From Tepidisphaeraceae bacterium (lineage in GTDB: Bacteria > Planctomycetota > Phycisphaerae > Tepidisphaerales > Tepidisphaeraceae): a stretch of DNA of 6,573 bases. The notes beneath the pieces are model-generated. The model searched no databases. It was not told the origin of the DNA and saw nothing but the letters and a program-made list of their open reading frames with translations. The stretch is taken from contig JANWHF010000182.1 of assembly GCA_025450555.1 (NCBI GenBank), positions 1 through 6,573 of the forward strand. Direction: 5' to 3'. Below, one piece after another: positions 1 through 5,488 of the stretch (position 1 is its first letter; each line of letters opens with the position of its first letter). A program made the position numbers and the translations under genes.

Positions 1-282
1 AAGGCGGTGGGCACGCTGCACGATCTGCACCGCGATTTGGGCGGCGTCGCTTATCCCTATGAGCATGGCGCCAAATCGCTTTCGCTTCGGCAATACATCG
101 CCCCCGCCCTTCCCAAAGCCGAAGCCGTCAGTGCCGTCGCATCGGCGGCCAATTCCGCCATCGAAGTCTGGCGGGCGCTGTACATCCGGCTGATGTGTGA
201 TCTGTGCCAACGCGCGGTCGAATTGGAAACTTCTCTGGGACTGCCGCCGCTGGAGGAGCCCGTGGAGATGGAATTGGAGTAG
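1..282 (+). CDS. C-terminal fragment of unrecognised protein (5' end outside window)
   Basis: The reading frame is open from the first base and ends in TAG at 280-282, leaving 93 visible residues. No start codon is needed inside the window: the GTG at base 7 is probably an internal valine codon. The fragment has no membrane segment. It holds a tract rich in Tyr, Pro and His (LGGVAYPYEHG), an Ala-rich stretch, then a helix-like stretch (VWRALYIRLMCDLCQRAVEL) and an acidic tail with the sequence GLPPLEEPVEMELE. The two Cys in MCDLC do not form a recognisable metal site. I do not recognise the family with confidence. Base composition and codon use resemble the neighbouring genes, and the next + strand gene begins 67 bp downstream, so co-transcription is possible. 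Reality of the frame is likely; function is unknown. Confidence 0.7.
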   Translation, partial: KAVGTLHDLHRDLGGVAYPYEHGAKSLSLRQYIAPALPKAEAVSAVASAANSAIEVWRALYIRLMCDLCQRAVELETSLGLPPLEEPVEMELE

Positions 283-349
283 GCTCTTCCACAGGCAATA
301 ATTCCATTGCAGTCGAGCGGGCAAACTTTCTGGCATAGGGCGATCACAC

Positions 350-1396
350 ATGTGGGTACATCTGTTAATGCACGTCCGGAGGTATGTGTCTGTCCCGAGG
401 GTTGGGCAGATTGAAAAGATCGTTCGCTGCGAACGGTGCAACTGCCAATACGGATATGTTGTTCATCGCCGGGCAATTGGACGAAGCGGTTATTCCATTT
501 GGCGCTCGAAGAAAAAGGCAGCCGATTCGGCCACCTACAAAGTCGCAGTCAAAGTAGTAAATCTGCTGGCAAATGCGATTGAGCCGGTGCCGTGCCCGAG
601 TTGCGGATGGGTGCAAGGCGCGATGGTCCGCGAAATGCGCCGACGCTTCGGGAGATGGATCATTGCAGTGGGCGCGGTCGCGCTGGTTATCTTTCTCTGC
701 ACGGCAGGCGTCATTTATCTCAACGAGATTAATGACCCTCGGCGCCCAATACGGGCTACTTCGCTAACGCGAATTGAGGATGCCTTTGTTCTGGCCATCG
801 CCCTCTACTGCGGCGCGATTGCGTCGCGCTATGCGCTCTCGTTTCTAGTCGATCCCAACAGCGTCTATCGCGCGGATCGACCGAGTATTCCCGGCTCGCC
901 GATCGGGTACCGAATCGGAGATAGCGCTACCATTGGCAAATCCGCTCTTTCGCCAATGCCTGACGAGCGCCCAGGCCGCGCGACGGTGCAATTGGCAGTC
1001 GCACGATTTCCCGCCCAGTGCTGCCGGTGCTTGAAGGAAACTTCCACGACCAGGCGATTTCGCTGCGGTAAACTTGCCCAGATAACGGTGCCGGTCTGTC
1101 AGTCCTGTATTCGGTGGGTCAAAGCCGCGAGGGTATTGCTGGGTATCGGCGGAGGCTTACTCGGATTCGTCGCCGGTTGCGCGGGAGCGATTTATCTACC
1201 TCAAGGTGAAAGTGAAATCGCTTTGCCGGTCGCTGTCGGAGGCGCGGCCTTTGGTGCTGCGCTGGGCCTGCTGATTGCCCGTTCATTTCGAGTCGTGAAA
1301 TTCTCGCGATTCAGTTCTGATCGCAATGTCGTTCGCATTGATTTTAAAAACCATCAATATGCCGACTTGATGCGCGAAGAAGGACGGCTCGTTTGA
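350..1396 (+). CDS. Predicted four-pass membrane protein with two zinc-ribbon-like CxxC pairs
   Basis: The 348-aa product belongs to no family I can name. It has CxxC pairs at residues 27-30 (CERC) and 82-85 (CPSC), forming one split zinc-ribbon-like module. A second module has CxxC at 224-227 (CCRC) and 250-253 (CQSC). Predicted membrane segments lie near residues 103-124, 144-166, 261-283 and 291-311. Two segments separate the modules, and Arg/Lys cluster before segment 1 (REMRRRFGR) and after segment 4, so both modules and both termini are inferred to be cytoplasmic. The start is uncertain: ATG 350 has no clear Shine-Dalgarno site. ATG 368 is an in-frame alternative. GTG 386 follows GGAGG at 378-382 but with only 3 nt of spacing. 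The zinc-binding region proper begins around IEKIVRCERC, so a shorter protein would keep both modules. The stop is 1 bp from the mnmE stop on the other strand. Metal binding and topology are inferred. Confidence 0.72.
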   Translation: MWVHLLMHVRRYVSVPRVGQIEKIVRCERCNCQYGYVVHRRAIGRSGYSIWRSKKKAADSATYKVAVKVVNLLANAIEPVPCPSCGWVQGAMVREMRRRFGRWIIAVGAVALVIFLCTAGVIYLNEINDPRRPIRATSLTRIEDAFVLAIALYCGAIASRYALSFLVDPNSVYRADRPSIPGSPIGYRIGDSATIGKSALSPMPDERPGRATVQLAVARFPAQCCRCLKETSTTRRFRCGKLAQITVPVCQSCIRWVKAARVLLGIGGGLLGFVAGCAGAIYLPQGESEIALPVAVGGAAFGAALGLLIARSFRVVKFSRFSSDRNVVRIDFKNHQYADLMREEGRLV

Positions 1397-1397
1397 T

Positions 1398-2738
1398 TCA
1401 CTTGCCGATGCAGAAGGTAGAGAAGACTCGCCCCAGCACGTCGTCCGGCGTCACTCGGCCGGCGATGCGACCGAGGGCATCGAGCGCTTCGCGAAGTTCC
1501 ATTGCAAGTAGCTCAGGCGTGGCGGATGTTTGATTTGCCGCGTGCGCTAAAGCGATTCGTGCTTCTTCGATGGCTTGAACGTGGCGCGCGTTAAGCGCGA
1601 GCTTGGCGGAAGATGCGGTTGCGCCAAAAGCCAGTTCATCCAGGGCGGCTCGGAGCTTGTCCATTCCGTCGCCAGTTCGAGCGCTGACGGCAAGGTACGA
1701 ATCTCGCGAACCACATGCTGAATCGTTCAAATCGGCTTTGCTCAGCACCACCAAATCCGGCTTGCGCGGCAGCATCGGATCGGCCTCGTTCTGTGTGATG
1801 TCGCGCAGCAGGACCAGCCGATCGGCGCTTTGTGCGGCGCGGCGCGCGTGGTCCTGCATCTGGCGATGGATGTGAGCCTGCGGGTCGGCAGCCGATTGCT
1901 CGGGTAATTCATCGGCATGCTCCAGTCCTGCTACGTCGATCAGGCGGATGACGCCTCGCGCGAGCGTAATTGGCGCGGAAAGCACATCGCGCGTCGTTCC
2001 CGCAACGGGCGAGACAATCGCCCGCTCATGGCCCGCCAGCGCATTGAGCAGCGCGCTCTTGCCGGCATTGGGCCGGCCGACGAGCACGAAAGTCGGCTCA
2101 TGCGAGAGCCGCTCGAATCGCGCGCTGTCGCGCAGCAAATCTTCCAGCGCGCGATCGGCTTTGGCGATTCGCTCGCTGGCCTGGGCTGGCGACAGAAACG
2201 ACACATCCTCATCGGAAAAATCGATGCCGGCCTCGACCAACGCCAGCGTCTGCGCGACTTCGTCGATGACCGGCTCAACACGTCGCGAAAGCTCGCCGGC
2301 CATCAGTTGACGCGCCGCCGACAGCTCCTGCTGATTGCTGGCGTGTATCGTCGCGGCAATCCCCTCCGCCTCGGTCAGGTCGATCCGGCCATTGAAATAA
2401 GCCCGCGCGGTGAACTCCCCCGCGTCGGCAAGCCGCGCTCCCAAACGCAGCAAATATTGCAATGTCATTTGAGCCAGCAATGGATTGCCGGGCAGATGAA
2501 ATTCCACCAGGTCTTCGCCGGTGTAACTTCGAGGCGCGCCGAAGAGATAAATCCACGCCGGAAATCTCAGCTCGTTTACGCCCAGTCGCCCGCGCGCGGC
2601 CGATGGAGGTTCGGGCAACTCACCCTCGCTTAATCGTCCGGCCAGCTCAATCGCCTCCGGCCCGCTGAGGCGCAGGATGATGCGCGCCGCCGGGGCGACG
2701 GGACTGCTGAAAGCCGCGATGGTATCTCCGGAATTCAT
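1398..2738 (-). CDS. mnmE: tRNA uridine-5-carboxymethylaminomethyl modification GTPase MnmE (TrmE)
   Basis: MnmE works with MnmG to modify the wobble uridine (U34) of certain tRNAs, using a methylene-tetrahydrofolate-derived carbon and GTP hydrolysis. The 446-aa length is close to the usual ~450. The N-terminal folate-binding domain shows SYTGED (71-76), GEFTARAYFNGRIDLTEAEG (107-126) and the DTIAA start. The inserted G domain has G1 GRPNAGKS (221-228), G2 region GTTRD (247-251), G3 DVAG (268-271), G4-like SKAD (333-336) and G5-like SAR (352-354). The chain ends with FCIGK (442-446), including the family's invariant Cys. Two motifs depart from consensus: DTAG reads DVAG and NKxD reads SKAD. 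By eye Glu280 aligns with the catalytic Glu282 of the E. coli enzyme. ATG at 2738 fits the family N-terminus, though no clear Shine-Dalgarno site precedes it. It lies 55 bp downstream of the astA-like gene on the same strand and is probably co-transcribed with it. Confidence 0.97.
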   Translation of the reverse strand: MNSGDTIAAFSSPVAPAARIILRLSGPEAIELAGRLSEGELPEPPSAARGRLGVNELRFPAWIYLFGAPRSYTGEDLVEFHLPGNPLLAQMTLQYLLRLGARLADAGEFTARAYFNGRIDLTEAEGIAATIHASNQQELSAARQLMAGELSRRVEPVIDEVAQTLALVEAGIDFSDEDVSFLSPAQASERIAKADRALEDLLRDSARFERLSHEPTFVLVGRPNAGKSALLNALAGHERAIVSPVAGTTRDVLSAPITLARGVIRLIDVAGLEHADELPEQSAADPQAHIHRQMQDHARRAAQSADRLVLLRDITQNEADPMLPRKPDLVVLSKADLNDSACGSRDSYLAVSARTGDGMDKLRAALDELAFGATASSAKLALNARHVQAIEEARIALAHAANQTSATPELLAMELREALDALGRIAGRVTPDDVLGRVFSTFCIGK

Positions 2739-2793
2739 GAGCCGCTGATTTCAGAAATGATAGGGGATGGAGGCGGCTTTGCGATGCGAATTC

Positions 2794-3825
2794 TTACGCA
2801 GCTGCCGATGCGGGACGCATCGTCACATAGCGCACGCTATCCCCCACCTTCGCATTCAGCGCCATCGCGGTCCGACTTGATAGCCGCACGCCTGCCGGAA
2901 GTAATTCAATTTCCCCTTTGCAGGCTCGAAATTCCTTTTTGGACGCCGAGACGATCATGGGCTGCTCTGTCGACAGCGCATCAACAATATCCGCCACCTT
3001 CGCGGTTTTGCTCTCGCGCACGCTGCGAATCTGATCGCGCTTGCATTGCACGATCGGCCCCGCGTCGAAAATATCGACCATGCCATTGCGCGCAAATCCT
3101 TCTTCAACCAGCAGCTTCATCGCCGGCGCGCTGTGCTCGTGAACCTTCCCGATCACGTCCTGCGCATCCTTCGCCAGCAGTGGCAGGTAAATGGGATGCG
3201 TCGGCATCAGGTCCGCGATGAACTTCTTGTTCACCACGCTCAGGTAATCCGCATTGGGAAAATCGATATCGAAAAAATGCCGACCCAGCGCTTCCCAGAA
3301 AGGCGAATGCCCCTGCTCATCGACCACGCCGCGCAATTCCGCAATCACCAGCGGATCGAAGCGCTTGGGGTATTCGGCCATGAACAAAAAACGCACCAGC
3401 GACAGCAGCCGGCCATTGTTGTCCTTGCGATATTCGGGCGAAAGATAAAGGCACCCAATCTCGCAAGGCCCATTGTGCTCCGCCACCAGCTTCAAAGAGC
3501 CGATTTCCTTGCGCACGTTCAGCACATCCGATTCGGCCACCGCCGTCTCGAGCTTGTATGCATAGAACGGCTCAAATCCGCCGACCTTGGATGTGATGCC
3601 GGTCGTCCCCACTGCCTTGCCGGTCTTCAGGTCCTCCAGCACCATCAGATAGCTTTCGCCGCGCGGCTTCTGGCCGATGCGCGCGAAGCTCTCGATCGAT
3701 TCGCTGATCTTCCCCGCCAGCAGCTCGCGGTCCTTTGGCAATGAAGTCAGCCCGTACCCCGCCCGGTTGGCCATCTCGTAGAGCGGCTCCAGGTCGTCGT
3801 GAGATATCGGACGTATCACCACCAT
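2794..3825 (-). CDS. astA: Arginine N-succinyltransferase homologue (AstA/AruFG family)
   Basis: AstA transfers succinyl from succinyl-CoA to the alpha-amino group of L-arginine, the first step of the arginine succinyltransferase (AST) degradation pathway; it acts in the cytoplasm. The 343-aa product matches E. coli AstA (344 aa, recalled) along its length. It opens with MVVIRP and shares GLTSLP (25-30), ELRGVVDEQGHSPFW (163-177), DLMPTHPIY (205-213), AQDVIGKVH (221-229) and DIFDAGP (251-257). ATG 3825 is preceded by AGGA with 7 nt of spacing, a modest ribosome site, and aligns with the family N-terminus. None of astB, astC, astD or astE is in the window; mnmE follows 55 bp downstream. The protein could therefore serve the AST pathway with genes elsewhere, or act on another amine. 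Family membership is very secure; the exact substrate is inferred. Some bacteria have paired alpha and beta subunits (AruF/AruG), and only one gene is seen here. Confidence 0.93.
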   Translation of the reverse strand: MVVIRPISHDDLEPLYEMANRAGYGLTSLPKDRELLAGKISESIESFARIGQKPRGESYLMVLEDLKTGKAVGTTGITSKVGGFEPFYAYKLETAVAESDVLNVRKEIGSLKLVAEHNGPCEIGCLYLSPEYRKDNNGRLLSLVRFLFMAEYPKRFDPLVIAELRGVVDEQGHSPFWEALGRHFFDIDFPNADYLSVVNKKFIADLMPTHPIYLPLLAKDAQDVIGKVHEHSAPAMKLLVEEGFARNGMVDIFDAGPIVQCKRDQIRSVRESKTAKVADIVDALSTEQPMIVSASKKEFRACKGEIELLPAGVRLSSRTAMALNAKVGDSVRYVTMRPASAAA

Positions 3826-3882
3826 CAGAGAATCCTATTCATCTCATGGAGTATCGGCTGGATTTGTGATGCCGCACCCCCG

Positions 3883-3941
3883 AATGCAACGCCGTGCAAC
3901 CTACTAATGCAACGTTTTCGGGCTTTTTCGAGATGTTGCAT
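3883..3941. repeat. Cluster of TGCAAC direct and inverted repeats upstream of astA
   Basis: AATGCAACG occurs exactly at 3883-3891 and 3906-3914. A third TGCAAC lies between them at 3895-3900. An inverted copy, GTTGCAT, is at 3935-3941 and can pair with ATGCAAC at 3907-3913 (7-bp stem, 21-nt loop). The cluster is 58-116 bp upstream of the astA start codon, where a regulator could bind. The repeats are seen directly; an operator role is inference. Confidence 0.45.
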
Positions 3942-3994
3942 CGCCCAATGAGGAGCGGACGGGGCGCGCTCTGTCGTTCCGTCGCATGATACAA

Positions 3995-4040
3995 AATGCG
4001 GCAATGCAGCGCGCTGCGGCGCTGCAAAAGCGCCGCATTG
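3995..4040. repeat. Nested hairpin cluster in the divergent spacer
   Basis: GCGGCGCT (4016-4023) and AGCGCCGC (4029-4036) form a perfect 8-bp stem with a 5-nt loop. GCAGCGCGCTGC (4006-4017) is a perfect 12-nt palindrome overlapping its base. An alternative outer pairing joins AATGCGGC (3995-4002) to GCCGCATT (4032-4039). These structures are mutually exclusive in part. No T-run follows on the + strand, so it does not look like a terminator for that strand, and no gene ends just upstream on either strand. Its function is unknown. Confidence 0.5.
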
Positions 4041-4043
4041 GCG

Positions 4044-4080
4044 TTAAATTATTATCGTAACTTATCATATGTACATCATT
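4044..4080. promoter_or_regulatory. AT-rich patch, possible promoter zone
   Basis: This stretch is markedly richer in A and T than the GC-rich surroundings (TTAAATTATTATCG, then TTATCATATGTACATC). It sits in the middle of the divergent spacer and is a reasonable place for promoter melting in either direction. No box pair is convincing, so strand and exact elements are left open. Confidence 0.25.
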
Positions 4081-4317
4081 TACGGCTCTCGTGCTTAATG
4101 CTGAGCTCGGTGCGGCGCGCGCTGCAATTGTGCTATGTATATATGTCCATCAATTAATCCCTCTGACAACCATCAAGCAATCCAATCATGGCCCAACACT
4201 TGCATTAGCCTCGGCCACAGGTCGCAGCCCGGCAGACAGCGCCGGCGTCCGCGCGGGTTCTGATCTGAGCTTTCGCGCGGTGCGACTGCGCGAGTTTTGA
4301 GTAGACTATTAAAGAAA

Positions 4318-4324
4318 GAGGTGA
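4318..4324 (+). promoter_or_regulatory. Strong Shine-Dalgarno site fixing the start of the DUF2382 gene
   Basis: GAGGTGA at 4318-4324 is followed by a 5-nt spacer and ATG at 4330. This is the best ribosome site in the window. It excludes an in-frame TTG at 4297, which has no such site and would add eleven residues of non-conserved sequence. Confidence 0.85.
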
Positions 4325-4329
4325 TTGTC

Positions 4330-5196
4330 ATGGAAAAGGACCGCACCACGAATAACACGAATGCAGGCCGGGATTCCAACCCCGATCCGATTACCGGAGC
4401 CCCCGGTTCTCATCCGGTTTCAACGGGTGTCGGCGCGGCAGCCGCGGGGGCGGCGGGCGCTGCCATCGGCTCGGTCGTGCCCGTCATCGGCAGCGCGGTC
4501 GGCGGAATTGTCGGCGCGGTCGTCGGCGCGGTAGGCGGCGGATATGCCGGCAAGGCCGTTGGCGAAGTCATCGACCCCACCGGCACCGACAATTACTGGC
4601 GCGAAAATTACAAGACCCGCGATTACATCCGCGACGATGCCGACTACGACGACTATCGCCCGGCCTACCAATTCGGCGCAAAACTGGCCGATGGCAGCAC
4701 GTCGGCCGATTTCGATGAAAAAGCGGTGCGCAGCGAATGGGATTCCAACCCCGACAATAATGGCCTCGATTTCGAGTCGGCCAAGGGCGCGATCCGCGAT
4801 GAATTCAGCCGCAAGATCCAGCTTCGCGAAGAGCAGCTACGCGTGAACAAGACGCGCGTCTCCGGCGGCGAAGTGGGCATTCACAAGGAAGTGACCACCG
4901 AGCGCAAGACTGTCGAAGTGCCGGTCGAAAAGGAAGAAGTGGTGATCACCCGCCGCGCCACGCCCGGCACCGCCCGCGATAACGCGCCGATCAAGGACCA
5001 GGAAATCCGCATCCCCGTCAGCGAAGAGCGCGTGAACGTGTCCAAGGACACCGTCGTCACCGGCGAAGTCGAAGTCGCCAAACGCAAAGTCAACGAAACC
5101 CAGGTCGTCAGCGAAGACCTGAAGAAAGAGAATGTCCGCGTGGACAAGACCGGAAATGTCCGCGTCGACGACCGGACCAAGAGCAAGCAGAGTTGA
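4330..5196 (+). CDS. YsnF/AvaK (DUF2382) domain stress-type protein with glycine-zipper-like segment
   Basis: The 288-aa protein has a polar N-terminus (1-32). A Gly/Ala-rich hydrophobic segment with glycine-zipper spacing follows (about 33-78). Next is a conserved-looking linker with DNYWRENYKTRDYI (87-100), an acidic DDADYDDYRPAY stretch (102-113), and an EWDSNP tract. The YsnF/AvaK DUF2382 domain spans about 164-275. It consists of two similar halves, REEQLRVNKTRVSGGEV and SEERVNVSKDTVVTGEV, each followed by charged Lys/Glu/Val-rich strands. Proteins with this domain are known from bacterial stress responses (for example B. subtilis YsnF and Anabaena AvaK), but their biochemical role is not established. 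No Sec signal peptide is seen; the glycine-zipper segment could associate with membrane or self-assemble. The start is fixed by GAGGTGA. The gene is monocistronic, ending in its own terminator. General-stress regulation is inferred from family only. Confidence 0.9.
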   Translation: MEKDRTTNNTNAGRDSNPDPITGAPGSHPVSTGVGAAAAGAAGAAIGSVVPVIGSAVGGIVGAVVGAVGGGYAGKAVGEVIDPTGTDNYWRENYKTRDYIRDDADYDDYRPAYQFGAKLADGSTSADFDEKAVRSEWDSNPDNNGLDFESAKGAIRDEFSRKIQLREEQLRVNKTRVSGGEVGIHKEVTTERKTVEVPVEKEEVVITRRATPGTARDNAPIKDQEIRIPVSEERVNVSKDTVVTGEVEVAKRKVNETQVVSEDLKKENVRVDKTGNVRVDDRTKSKQS

Positions 5197-5221
5197 TCGC
5201 TTCGTTATTTGGACTGAACAC

Positions 5222-5261
5222 ATCCGTCCCGTTCGAATGAACGGGACGGATTCTTTTATTT
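5222..5261 (+). terminator. Intrinsic terminator of the DUF2382 gene
   Basis: ATCCGTCCCGTTC (5222-5234) and GAACGGGACGGAT (5239-5251) form a perfect 13-bp stem around a GAAT loop. A T-rich tail (TCTTTTATTT) follows directly. It starts 25 bp after the stop codon. On the other strand no T-run follows the hairpin, so it should act only rightward. Confidence 0.92.
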
Positions 5262-5289
5262 ACTCGCACGAGTGTTATTTCTCTTCTCC

Positions 5290-5429
5290 TTTAGCCGCTA
5301 CCGCTTGCGGTGCGCGTCCGAGACGTGGGGTTAGCAAATGCAGTTCACGACTCTCCAAGCAGCGCGGAAGTTTCTTTGGTGCGCACCTCGCGCACCCGAA
5401 AAAACGCACCGCAAGCGGTAGCGGCTAAA
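5290..5429. repeat. 140-bp intergenic element bounded by perfect 25-bp inverted repeats
   Basis: The arms at 5290-5314 and 5405-5429 are exact reverse complements over 25 bases, starting TTTAGCCGCTACCGC on the left and ending GCGGTAGCGGCTAAA on the right. After one mismatch they pair for five more bases (5284-5288 with 5431-5435), and TTAT/ATAA (5275-5278, 5438-5441) extends the symmetry imperfectly. Each arm also contains its own mini-hairpin (ACCGC-TT-GCGGT). The ~90-bp interior carries another hairpin, GGTGCGC (5378-5384) with GCGCACC (5390-5396), and no gene. No target-site duplication is clear. It could be a MITE-like element, a pair of inverted REP-like units, or a structured RNA; the window does not decide between them. 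Confidence 0.75.
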
Positions 5430-5459
5430 CGAGAAAGATAATGTCGCTGCTCTGCGACA
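5430..5459 (-). terminator. Possible terminator of the leftward exported-protein gene
   Basis: Read on the - strand, TGTCGC and GCGACA (5442-5447 with 5454-5459) form a 6-bp stem with a 6-nt loop. A pyrimidine-rich tail, TTATCTTTCTCG, follows. It lies about 30 nt beyond the stop codon of the leftward gene. The stem is short, so this is tentative; the large inverted repeat just beyond could also stop transcription. Confidence 0.35.
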
Positions 5460-5488
5460 ACGGAAAACTATCTGCGCTTTGCTGCGCG

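Larger units (their letters stand above)
3826..4329. other. Divergent intergenic region between astA and the DUF2382 gene
   Basis: About 500 bp without a convincing gene. It must hold the promoters for the leftward astA-mnmE unit and for the rightward stress-type gene. From left to right it contains repeated TGCAAC words (3884-3941), a nested hairpin cluster (3995-4040), an AT-rich patch (about 4044-4080) and a second AT-rich patch (about 4134-4160). I could not assign -35/-10 boxes with confidence, because the sigma-factor preferences of this organism are unknown. Small open frames on both strands lack ribosome sites and protein-like composition. Confidence 0.7.

Noticed and set aside
1917..2633. 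238-codon + strand frame lying opposite mnmE
   Set aside because: It is antisense to a clearly conserved gene. The product is Arg/Gln/Leu-rich with no motif, as expected for the reverse frame of a GC-rich gene.
3046..3744. 232-codon + strand frame lying opposite astA
   Set aside because: Antisense to a full-length conserved AstA; His/Arg/Gln-rich composition and no domain.
3839..4027. 62-codon open frame on the - strand in the divergent spacer
   Set aside because: No ribosome site, Arg/His/Ser-rich composition without protein-like patterning, and it overlaps the repeat and hairpin structures.
4091..4300. 69-codon + strand frame with a GTG start ahead of the DUF2382 gene
   Set aside because: No Shine-Dalgarno site and no recognisable domain; its composition looks like translated non-coding sequence.
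4297..4329. Eleven-codon N-terminal extension of the DUF2382 protein from a TTG codon
   Set aside because: The ATG at 4330 has a strong GAGGTGA site at the right spacing; the TTG at 4297 has none, and the extension would translate through that ribosome site.
5222..5251. The terminator hairpin as a bidirectional terminator serving the leftward gene too
   Set aside because: On the - strand the hairpin is not followed by a T-run, and it is over 200 bp beyond the leftward stop codon.
5132..5428. 98-codon + strand frame crossing the end of the DUF2382 gene, its terminator and the inverted repeat
   Set aside because: It overlaps a real gene end and reads through an intrinsic terminator; no ribosome site or protein-like pattern.
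5470..5488. Small hairpin (GCGC with GCGC) just after the leftward stop as its terminator
   Set aside because: Only a 4-bp stem; the hairpin at 5442-5459 with its pyrimidine-rich tail is a better, though still weak, candidate.
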